A stretch of 49,834 nt of DNA, taken from assembly GCA_031272715.1 (NCBI GenBank), contig JAISTH010000099.1, positions 1 through 49,834 on the forward strand, given 5' to 3'. Both the position numbers and the translations under genes were made by a program. Each line of letters starts with the position of its first letter. Positions within the stretch are counted from its first letter, which is position 1. Under the pieces are notes generated by a model. The model was not told the origin of the DNA, did not search any database, and worked only from the letters and a program-made list of their open reading frames with translations. The stretch is from Desulfovibrio sp. (GTDB taxonomy: Bacteria > Desulfobacterota > Desulfovibrionia > Desulfovibrionales > Desulfovibrionaceae). Positions 43,176-49,834 of the stretch are shown one piece after another.

Positions 43176-43675
43176 GACACTGGCAACACCCTATTGACGG
43201 CTGCAACGACTGAATGATCTTCAAATCGTGCCTTAATTTCTGCATCCGGGATGGGCATCCGGGACGCCTTTCTTGACCAAGTCCCCGGAAAATCTCTATG
43301 GGACTCCTTAACGAGGCGCCCGGCAGTGAAGTCATCGTAGAAGCTGTTGACGATATCAAGTGGGAACCGCTGCTCAGGAGAGAAGCGTCGTCTCACTGAA
43401 ATTTCGTCCAAACCAATCGGGGGCGGAATACGGCGTCGGCCATAAGTTTGATACTTATCGAGGAGTTCTCTAACTACGGGACCGTTGGGATATTCTTCAA
43501 TAGATGCGTCGAAAAGCCTGCAACCATTGAACGCCAACGAGAACGCCTGTGCAAAGGCGCACAGTTTCTGAAGCTTGAGTTGCGTGATTGGATGATGCGG
43601 ATCGGCAGTGACGAGAAAGAAGTCTGCCACGTCCTGCACGGGGTTGGGACTAAGATCCCGCTTGCTCTCGTTCAT
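43172..43675 (-). CDS. Panacea-domain (DUF4065/SocA-like) antitoxin
   Basis: A 167-residue protein with a clear Panacea domain (PF13274; GepA/SocA relatives): VQDVADFFLVTADPHHPIT, then the conserved LKLQKLCAFAQAFSLAFNG, then EEYPNGPVVRELLDKYQTYG with the hallmark GPV. The later part (DIVNSFYDDFTAGRLVKESH) is the usual end of the domain. Such proteins serve as antitoxins that pair with many unrelated toxins. The start ATG 43675 follows GGAGGAT by eight bases; the longer frame to 43750 is not supported. A small gene overlaps its stop codon. The pair lies between two imperfect direct repeats, which suggests that it was inserted as a cassette. Confidence 0.85.
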   Translation of the reverse strand: MNESKRDLSPNPVQDVADFFLVTADPHHPITQLKLQKLCAFAQAFSLAFNGCRLFDASIEEYPNGPVVRELLDKYQTYGRRRIPPPIGLDEISVRRRFSPEQRFPLDIVNSFYDDFTAGRLVKESHRDFPGTWSRKASRMPIPDAEIKARFEDHSVVAAVNRVLPVS

Positions 43676-43829
43676 GGTCACATCCTCCGTGGCGCCCAGC
43701 TGGACTGGGGTTGGAGTTTGCCCTGAGCGACTGCCGCCGGGAACGGCCACTCTTCATGATGTCTTGTACCATCTCGCCAGCAGCACATGTCAAGTGCGGG
43801 CCTAGGGCAGGGCGATGACATGAACGGAG

Positions 43830-44035
43830 GGCCGGCCTGGCCACTCCGGCACTGTCCGCATGAAACTGCGCCCAGTTGCCACCCATGCCGGCATGTGCCC
43901 ACCGACCGTCGCCAGAGCCAGATCGACCTTTTCGAACGAGGCGTCTTGCCGTCGGCAGAGGACACGCGCACGGGCCGCGGACGCCATGCCGGCCAATGAT
44001 GGGCTTTGGAAAGAGAGGCCGATTCCCTCAACGCC
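43830..44035. repeat. Imperfect direct repeat, right copy
   Basis: The counterpart of 42687-42893, in the same orientation. The best block is CGCATGAAACTGCGCCCAG (43857-43875), with one mismatch to the left copy. The shared end ATGCCGGCCAAT followed by GGAAAGAG is also clear. It overlaps no supported gene. Confidence 0.65.
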
Positions 44036-44078
44036 ATCTTTCCGGGCAATCGCCCTTGCCGGGCGTCGTCTCGCGCCT

Positions 44079-44399
44079 CTAGTCGGGGGTCGCCTCCCCC
44101 AGGAACACCTGGACGTTGTAGTGGAGATGGTCGAGGATGTGGGTCAGCTGCGTGACGCAGTCGTCCCCCACCGCCCGGCCGAGCAGCTCCACGACGAATG
44201 CCGCCCGCTTGGCGTCCAGCATCGCATCCCGGCCCGCGATGTCCTCGCAGGTCACCGCGTCGAGGGACGCCGCGAAGGCCGCCAGTTCCTCCTCCGTCAG
44301 GCGCTTGATGGGCTGTGGGGCGCCGTCGATGTGAGCGATGCCGTCCAGCAGGCTCAGCATGACAGGTCTGCCGCGCATTGTGGCGATGCACACTTCCAT
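44079..44399 (-). CDS. Hypothetical protein (106 residues)
   Basis: A soluble acidic protein, MEVCIATMRGRPVMLSLLDG at the start, with a helical middle (RLTEEELAAFAASLDAVTCE) and a C-terminus LTHILDHLHYNVQVFLGEA. I do not recognise a family. AAGGAG lies about ten bases before ATG 44399; the longer frame to 44519 enters the region between this gene and the divergent hldD, so I reject it. It is GC-rich like the core genes. Confidence 0.7.
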   Translation of the reverse strand: MEVCIATMRGRPVMLSLLDGIAHIDGAPQPIKRLTEEELAAFAASLDAVTCEDIAGRDAMLDAKRAAFVVELLGRAVGDDCVTQLTHILDHLHYNVQVFLGEATPD

Positions 44400-44574
44400 G
44401 TGGTATAGCTCCTTACGTTTTGACCGACGATAGTGGCAAACTTGGCCGGCCCTGTCCAGTGCCCTGAACCCCGCACGGATGGGCTTGCGCCCAGTCGCAA
44501 TGCTTGCGGCCCGCGCCATAGGCCAACTTTTTCACCCTCCTCTCCCGAGGAAACGACCACCAAGGAGCGTCCCG

Positions 44575-45567
44575 ATGATTGTCGTGACAGGCGGCGCCGG
44601 ATTCATCGGCTCGGCACTCATCTGCCGGCTCAACGACGACATGCGCAAGGACATCATCGTCGTGGACAACCTCGGACAGGGGGACAAGTGGCGCAACCTC
44701 GCCCCGCTCCGCTACCGGGAATACATCCACAAGGACGCATTCCACCAATTTCTCCGTCGCGGCCGGATGCCGTGGCCCGTCTCCTGCGTGATCCATCTCG
44801 GGGCCTGCTCCTCCACCACCGAGGCGAACGCCGACTACCTGATGCACAACAACTTCCGCTACAGCCAGCGGTTGTGCCGGTTCTGCCTCCAAAACGACAT
44901 CACCTTCGTCTACGCCAGTTCCGCCGCCACCTACGGCGACGGATCCATGGGCTTCGCCGCCCGCATCGACCAGTTGCGCGAGCTCATCCCCCTCAACATG
45001 TACGCCTACTCCAAGCACCTCTTCGACTGCTGGGTGGTGAGCGAAGGGCTGCAGGAACGCGTCGCCGGCATCAAGTTCTTCAACGTCTATGGCCCCAACG
45101 AGTACCACAAGGGGCACATGCGCAGCGTGGTGGCCAAGGCCCATGCCCAGGTCAAGAACGAGGGGCGCATAACCCTCTTCAAGTCCACCGTCCCCGACCT
45201 CGCCGACGGCGACCAGAAGCGCGACTTCGTCTACGTCAAGGACTGCGTGGAGTTCATCCTCTGGGCGGCGAGAGGCGGGTTCAAGGGCATCGCCAACATG
45301 GGGACCGGAACCGCCAGAAGCTTCAACGACCTCGCCAAGGCGGTCTTCGCCGCCCTCGGGCGGGAATGCCGCATCGAGTACGTCGACATGCCCGAGACCC
45401 TGCGGGGCGCCTACCAGAACTTCACCCAGGCCGAGGTCCCCTGGATCAAGGACGTCGACTACCCGAACCCCATCCGGTCCCTGGAGGATGGCGTGAAGGA
45501 CTACGTGACCGAATACCTGGAGAAGCCCTACCCGTACATGCGGCCCAAACAGCCTCTGGAACCCTGA
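44575..45567 (+). CDS. hldD: ADP-L-glycero-D-manno-heptose 6-epimerase
   Basis: Converts ADP-D-glycero- to ADP-L-glycero-D-manno-heptose for the inner core of lipopolysaccharide. A 330-residue short-chain dehydrogenase-like epimerase: NAD(P)-binding TGGAGFIGS at the N-terminus, VVDNLGQGDKWRNL (HldD-typical), IHLGACSSTTE with the catalytic Ser/Thr area, the YAYSK (YxxxK) motif and the family signature FFNVYGPNEYHKG. RDFVYVKDCVEFI is the usual C-terminal landmark. ATG 44575 has AAGGAGCG at good distance; the frame upstream to 44479 lacks support. Single gene here, followed by a hairpin. Confidence 0.95.
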   Translation: MIVVTGGAGFIGSALICRLNDDMRKDIIVVDNLGQGDKWRNLAPLRYREYIHKDAFHQFLRRGRMPWPVSCVIHLGACSSTTEANADYLMHNNFRYSQRLCRFCLQNDITFVYASSAATYGDGSMGFAARIDQLRELIPLNMYAYSKHLFDCWVVSEGLQERVAGIKFFNVYGPNEYHKGHMRSVVAKAHAQVKNEGRITLFKSTVPDLADGDQKRDFVYVKDCVEFILWAARGGFKGIANMGTGTARSFNDLAKAVFAALGRECRIEYVDMPETLRGAYQNFTQAEVPWIKDVDYPNPIRSLEDGVKDYVTEYLEKPYPYMRPKQPLEP

Positions 45568-45579
45568 ATCGGTCCCGGC

Positions 45580-45610
45580 CGGGACGCGCCCAAGCGCCCC
45601 CCGCGTCCCG
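45580..45610 (+). terminator. Hairpin after hldD
   Basis: CGGGACGCG (45580-45588) pairs exactly with CGCGTCCCG (45602-45610). There is no T-tract, so it is a weak intrinsic terminator or an mRNA 3' stabiliser. Confidence 0.5.
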
Positions 45611-45744
45611 CAACGCACGCCGATGCCGGCGCACGGGCCCGGCCCGATACCCCGCGTCCTTTTCCACGCTGTCGTTGGCGGTTCCGCCACGTCGGTATCG
45701 CTGTGACGCCCCCTTCCGGCTCCCCGGATTTTTGACACACACAT

Positions 45745-46626
45745 ATGCACACGCGACGAGAAGACGCAGCACTTACCCTGCGCCGCTGGCTGTCCCATGC
45801 CATAGGGCGCCTGAAGGCCGCCGGGGTGGACAACCCGCAACTGGACGCGCATCTGCTGGCAAGGCGCGTCCTCGGCCTCGACAGACTCCAGTGCGTCCTG
45901 CAGGGCGAACGGAGGATGGAGGAAGGGGAACTGCGGGAGGCGGAAGGGCTTCTCGAAAGAAGGATGGGCAGGGAACCCATGGCCTACATCCTCGGCCGCA
46001 GGGAATTCTACGGGAGGGATTTCGCCGTCGACGCAAGGGTGCTCGTCCCGCGACCCGAGACGGAACTCCTCGTCGAAGCGGCCCTCGAGGAAATGGCGGA
46101 TAGGCCTAAGGCGACCTTCGTCGACGTCGGCGCGGGGTGCGGCGCGATAGGGATCACGTTGGCCCTTGAACGGCCTGGTTGGCACGGAACGCTTCTGGAC
46201 ATCGATCCCGGCGCCCTGGACGTCGCCAAAGGCAATGCCTTCAGACTTCAGGCGCCGTGCGCCCTCGTACAGGGAGACATGACCGCGCCCCCTCTTGCGG
46301 CGGCGTCACTGGATCTCGTCGCGTGCAACCCTCCGTACATCCCTGAATCCGCCGCCCCTTCCCTCATGCCGGACGTGGCGGAATACGAACCCGAAAGGGC
46401 GCTCTTCTCCCCCGAGGGCGGACTGCGACATCTCGAGGGGGCGGTCCGGCTTGCCGCACGCGCCCTCAGGCCCGGAGGCTTGCTGCTGACGGAACACGGC
46501 TACGACCAGGCCGACGAGGTGACGGCGATGATGGAGAGGACGGGGCGCTTCTCGGGCATGCGCACGAGGAGGGATCTCGCGGGCCATCCAAGATGCACGC
46601 AGGCCTGGAGGACGGCCGCCCCCTGA
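45745..46626 (+). CDS. prmC: Peptide chain release factor glutamine methyltransferase
   Basis: Methylates the Gln of the GGQ motif in release factors RF1 and RF2. The 293-residue protein has the helical N-terminal substrate-recognition domain (residues 10-95, RLKAAGVDNPQLDAHLLARR), the linker ILGRREFYGRDF, LVPRPETELLVE, the SAM-binding VDVGAGCGAIGITLA and the catalytic NPPY at 195-198. No strong ribosome binding site precedes ATG 45745, but the N-terminus aligns with the family length. In other bacteria it follows prfA, which is not here. Confidence 0.93.
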   Translation: MHTRREDAALTLRRWLSHAIGRLKAAGVDNPQLDAHLLARRVLGLDRLQCVLQGERRMEEGELREAEGLLERRMGREPMAYILGRREFYGRDFAVDARVLVPRPETELLVEAALEEMADRPKATFVDVGAGCGAIGITLALERPGWHGTLLDIDPGALDVAKGNAFRLQAPCALVQGDMTAPPLAAASLDLVACNPPYIPESAAPSLMPDVAEYEPERALFSPEGGLRHLEGAVRLAARALRPGGLLLTEHGYDQADEVTAMMERTGRFSGMRTRRDLAGHPRCTQAWRTAAP

Positions 46627-46640
46627 AGGAAAAAGAGGAC

Positions 46641-46675
46641 GCCGGATGCGCGGCGCAATCTGCGGCGCATCCGGC
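46641..46675. terminator. Terminator between prmC and feoA (bidirectional)
   Basis: GCCGGATGCGC (46641-46651) and GCGCATCCGGC (46665-46675) form an 11-bp stem. On the minus strand the stem is followed by CTCTTTTTCC, so it best serves feoA; on the plus strand it ends prmC without a T-tract. Confidence 0.75.
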
Positions 46676-46698
46676 TGGAAGATATGCGGTGGATGCGG

Positions 46699-46935
46699 CT
46701 AGGGGAGGTTCACCTTGATGTAGTCCGCTTCCTTGTTGCGCAGGGAGATGGTCACCCCGGACAGACGCAGGGCGACGGGATCCCTGAAGGGGGCGCGCCC
46801 GACGATGGAGACGCCGGTCCCGGGAATGAGACCCATGTCCCGGATGCGCCTTCCCATCTCGCCCATCGCCTCGATGGCCGCGATCGTCCCCTTCTGCCCC
46901 ACGCCCATCTGCCGAAGCCCGACTGTGCCTTGCAT
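46699..46935 (-). CDS. feoA: FeoA-family ferrous iron transport accessory protein
   Basis: A 78-residue SH3-like protein thought to interact with the FeoB iron channel. Typical pattern: VGLRQMGVGQKGTIAAIE, then GRRIRDMGLIPGTGVSIVGR and VTISLRNKEADYIKV. ATG 46935 has a good GGAGGGAG box; the frame up to 46989 is not needed. No feoB is next to it, so it is a lone FeoA. Confidence 0.92.
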   Translation of the reverse strand: MQGTVGLRQMGVGQKGTIAAIEAMGEMGRRIRDMGLIPGTGVSIVGRAPFRDPVALRLSGVTISLRNKEADYIKVNLP

Positions 46936-47455
46936 CGCTCCCTCCACCGGGATTTGTCTGAAGAACCGGAAGGGGCACTGACAGGCCACCTTCCACGACG
47001 TTGCATCCTATAGCGCCCTGTCCCGGGATGGTCAAGCAAAAAGAAATTCAATTTCAATTTCATCGTCCATCGGCCAGGAGAAACGGTTCCGGAAGGTCGG
47101 GCCTTGGCAGGAACCGAGGGCGTCCTGACTTCGGCGGGCGGGGCATCATGGGGGCGGGGGGCTTTCAGGGAGGAGGGAGCACCCGGGCGATCGGCAACAT
47201 CGGGGCCGCCCGCGTCCGGGTTTCTTCGCGAGAGGTTCGCTCACGGGGCATAGGCAGGACGCTTCCGGCAAGGCAACCGAAACCAGGCGACCCTTGAACC
47301 CGAATCCTGCAGGCGACCTCTCCGCGGTGAAGGAATGCCACGACAGGCGAAGTGTCCTATCCGGTCCCATCGACTTGCGGACAGGAACCAGGGGCAGGGC
47401 GTCACGCAGATGGCGCCATCACGGCATATTCTGGGTGCACACGCCTCGTTTTCCA
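46936..47455. other. Non-coding region between feoA and the repeat array
   Basis: No gene is supported. It contains the feoA promoter region; the rest is GC-rich sequence of unclear origin that grades into the first, diverged repeat unit. Confidence 0.5.
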
Positions 47456-49020
47456 CGAAAGGAACAAGCGCACGCCAGTCTGGTCCAGAACGCGGGAGTC
47501 CGGTGTTTGGTCCGGTTTCCACGAACGGCCCTGTGGACTGGTCCGCTCCCACCCGCACCATTCCTCGCCTAACGCCAAAGTGGGAAGCCTCACAGGGGCA
47601 TCGGCCAGGATGCTTCCGGCGAAGCAGAGGACATCCGGCGTCTCCCGAACCGCCGCCTGCAGGCGACCGCCCTTGAAGAGACGGGGACGCAACGACAGGC
47701 GAAGCGGTCTCTCCGGTTCAATCGGCCCGGGAACATGGTCCCGGACCTCGATGTCATGCCGAAGGCCGCCACAGCGACATTATCCGGGAGATGCCTCCAG
47801 TCCGTTTTCCACGAAAGGAACAGGTGCACACCAGTCTGGTCCAGAACGTGGGAGCCCGATGTTTGGTCCGGTTTCCACGAACGGCCCTCTGGATTGGTCC
47901 GCTCCTACCCGCACCATTCCTTGTCGGGCGCCAAGCGGGAAGTTCCATGGGTGCATCGACCAGACTGCTTCCGGCGAAGCAGGGGATATCCGGCGTCTCC
48001 TGAACCAGCATCATGGAGGCCAACTCCACCGCGATGCCGAGGACCCGGACTTCAGGCGAGGCGCCTCCCCTGCCCCAACATCCGCGAACAAGTCCCGGAC
48101 CGACACGCCATGCCGAAGGCCGCCACAGCGACATTTTCCGGGAGATGCCTCCGATCCGCTTTCCACGAAAGGAACAGGTGCACACCAGTCTGGTCCAGAA
48201 CGCGGGAACCGATGTTTGGTCCGGTTTCCACGAACGACCCTCTGGATTGGTCCGCTCCCACCCGCACCATTCCTTGTCGGGCGCCAAGCGGGAAGTTCCA
48301 CGGGTGCATCGACCAGACTTCTTCCAGCGAAGCAGGGGATATCCGGCGTCTGTCGAACCGGCATCATGGAGGCCAACTCCACCGCGATGCCGAGGACCCG
48401 GACTTCAAGCGATGCGCCCTCCCCTGCCCCATCATCAGCGAACAAGGTCCCGGACCGACACGCCCTGCCGAAGGGCGCCACGGCGACATTTTCCGGGAGA
48501 TGCCTCAGGTCCGTTTCCCACGAAAGGAACAGGTGCACACCAGTCTGGTCCAGAACGCGGGAGTCCGATGTTTGGTCCGGTTTCCACGAACGGCCCTCTG
48601 GACGGATCCGTTCCCACCCGCGCCATTCCTTGCCGGGCGCCAAAGCGGGAAGCTCCACGGGTGCATCGACCAGACTGCTTCCAGCGAAGCAGGGGACATC
48701 CGGCGTCTCCCGAACCGGCATCCTGGAGGCCAACTCCACCGCGATGCCGAGGACCCGGACTTCAGGCGAGGCGCCCTCCCCTGCCCCATCATCAGCGAAC
48801 AAGGTCCCGGACCGACACGCCCTGCCGAAGGGCTCCACGGCGACATTTTCCGGGAGATGCCTCAGGTCCGTTTTCCACGAAAGGAACAGGTGCACACCAG
48901 TCTGGTCCAGAACGCGGGAACCCGATGTTTGGTCCGGTTTCCACGAACGGCCCTGCGGCCCGATGCGCTCCCACCCGCGCCATTCCTTGCACAATCCCGA
49001 ATCACCCTTCTGGACCAGAT
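47456..49020. repeat. Tandem array of units of about 355 bp, upstream of the rRNA operon
   Basis: The landmark CGAAAGGAACAGGTGCACAC recurs with starts at 47456 (diverged), 47812, 48166, 48521 and 48878, i.e. steps of 356, 354, 355 and 357. Each unit also contains, in order, GTCTGGTCCAGAACG, GTTTGGTCCGGTTTCCACG, a CGGGCGCCAAGCGGGAAG-like block, GAAGCAGGGGATATCCGGCG, CGATGCCGAGGACCCGGAC and GCGACATTTTCCGGGAGATG. The third to fifth copies agree very closely. All six frames are partly open because of GC-rich composition and the same period, but no start site, ribosome binding site or known protein is found, so I do not call genes in it. Confidence 0.9.
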
Positions 49021-49389
49021 TCCCGGGTTGGTCCATCGGACCCTCAGGGATTTTTCGGATCTTCGCGCAAAACACCTCACCGTCGCGATTCCCCGGGAGG
49101 TCGTGTGCGAACGTGTGCACAAATCCCCCATGCACTCCCAAAGCATCGGGATCAGGCGCCGATCTCGCGATCCCTGCACGCCCACTGGCCAGACTTGCGC
49201 ATGCGTCCACGACCCCGTCCATCCCGCCACCAGCGAGCGGACCCGGCGCGCCAAGCGGATCCTGCCCGACCCCACTCCTCGACCGACCTTCCCACGGCAT
49301 ACATATATATAGTTACCCCCTCCCCCGCCCTTCCTTCCCGCCTCCCCTTCCCAACCCGGGTCACGCTCCTCCCCCACGGACCCTCTCCT

Positions 49390-49440
49390 CCTACCCGGGT
49401 CACACTCCTACCCGGGGCACACTCCTACCCGGGGCACACT
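49390..49440. repeat. Three exact-length 17-bp tandem repeats
   Basis: CCTACCCGGGTCACACT (49390-49406) is followed by two copies of CCTACCCGGGGCACACT (49407-49423 and 49424-49440). They lie about 100 bases upstream of the rRNA promoter. Confidence 0.85.
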
Positions 49441-49533
49441 CCTCCACCCCGGATCCACCCTCCGGCCCAGGTCGACCTCCGGACCCACGATTCCCTAAGC
49501 GAAAAAAAAAATCGCCTCGAACAAAAAAAGTTG

Positions 49534-49562
49534 TTGACACCCTCGGCGGTTTCGGGCACAAT
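49534..49562 (+). promoter_or_regulatory. rRNA operon promoter with A-tract UP element
   Basis: TTGACA (49534-49539), 17 bases, and CACAAT (49557-49562) form a strong promoter; transcription would start near 49569. Two A-tracts (about 49502-49511 and 49523-49529) directly upstream are typical UP-element sequence. The 16S gene starts about 160 bases further on. Confidence 0.8.
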
Positions 49563-49674
49563 GCCTTTTCGCGCTGCTCTCCGGGGCTGCGCGAGGATGG
49601 GCTGCGGCCCCTCCACGGGACGGGCTCCGGCCCCTCCCTCGGTTCATTGAAAAGTGAATAGCGAACGGGAAGGA

Positions 49675-49712
49675 ATGTCTTTGAGATTCCGATTTTCGTG
49701 TCAACGAAAATC
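49675..49712 (+). promoter_or_regulatory. rRNA leader: boxA-like motif and hairpin
   Basis: TGTCTTTGA (about 49676-49684) resembles the boxA antitermination element. GATTTTCG (49691-49698) and CGAAAATC (49705-49712) form a perfect 8-bp hairpin just before the 16S start, probably part of the processing leader. Confidence 0.5.
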
Positions 49713-49726
49713 TGACTATCAGATTT

Positions 49727-49834
49727 GAACTGGAGAGTTTGATTCTGGCTCAGATTGAACGCTGGCGGCGTGCTTAACACATGCAAGTCGAACGCGAAAG
49801 GGGCTTCGGCCCCGAGTAGAGTGGCGCACGGGTG
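49727..49834 (+). rRNA. rrs: 16S ribosomal RNA, 5' end (cut by the window)
   Basis: The sequence GAGTTTGATTCTGGCTCAG is the universal bacterial 27F site, followed by ATTGAACGCTGGCGGCGTGC, TTAACACATGCAAGTCGAAC and the GCGCACGGGTG region. Only about the first 108 bases are in the window. The mature 5' end is set by analogy with E. coli and may be off by a few bases. Confidence 0.97.

Noticed and set aside
47456..49020. CRISPR array
   Set aside because: The repeating unit is about 355 bp with no short repeat-spacer alternation and no cas genes nearby.
47352..49661. A 769-codon open frame and several other long frames across the repeat array
   Set aside because: All arise from the same GC-rich unit of about 355 bp, whose length keeps frames partly open. 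They have no ribosome binding site, no known domain and low-complexity composition, and long frames exist on both strands at once.

Overview
The window reads as a chromosomal piece of a GC-rich, motile, anaerobic deltaproteobacterium of the Desulfovibrio group. Signs are the porin type at the left end, a siroheme decarboxylase subunit (AhbB, alternative haem route), an AmmeMemoRadiSam B protein, a TauE/SafE exporter, and the order flgI-flgJ-flgN-flgK-flgL-csrA-fliW. No organism name can be read from the sequence itself. Most genes are GC-rich; several AT-rich patches (about 8.1-9.3, 20.4-23.7, 27.4-28.2, 31.85-33.9, 34.8-37.8 and 42.9-43.7 kb) carry lineage-specific or probably transferred material.

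Left part (0-9.4 kb): a porin with its own terminator, an Rrf2-type regulator, CheV behind a good sigma-28 promoter, a glycosyltransferase, a divergent amidohydrolase, a Rossmann-like unknown overlapping ahbB, then an acidic unknown protein and a lipoprotein. 9.4-15.4 kb is a minus-strand operon: a TPR-like unknown, a YhaO/SbcD-like phosphoesterase and a 1319-residue YhaN/SbcC-like ATPase. 15.7-20 kb is a minus-strand set pyrB-pyrC-amrB-tauE; pyrB is preceded by a promoter, a 26-codon leader peptide and an intrinsic terminator arranged like an attenuator.

Middle (20-31.9 kb): an AT-rich island with decayed reading frames and an AAA ATPase ending in a PD-(D/E)XK-like nuclease domain; a substrate-binding protein paired with an unusual sensor-MFS fusion; a prophage-like remnant with an in-frame amber codon beside tRNA-Leu; a sirtuin; and an O-methyltransferase. 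Directly after it come three tandem, AT-rich paralogues of unknown function (31.9-33.7 kb) that look like an immunity-type gene array.

Right part (33.8-49.8 kb): the flagellar hook-filament junction operon with csrA/fliW, in which FlgL and FlgK carry large extra domains; tRNA-Met; a two-gene module with a Panacea-domain antitoxin and a small downstream partner, set between imperfect direct repeats of about 200 bp; hldD, prmC and feoA. A stretch of more than four tandem copies of a unit of about 355 bp then leads to an rRNA promoter, leader and the first ~108 bases of 16S rRNA at the right edge.

The best candidates for something undescribed are the three-paralogue array, the Panacea module inside repeats, the 355-bp rRNA-proximal repeat array and the pyrB leader.
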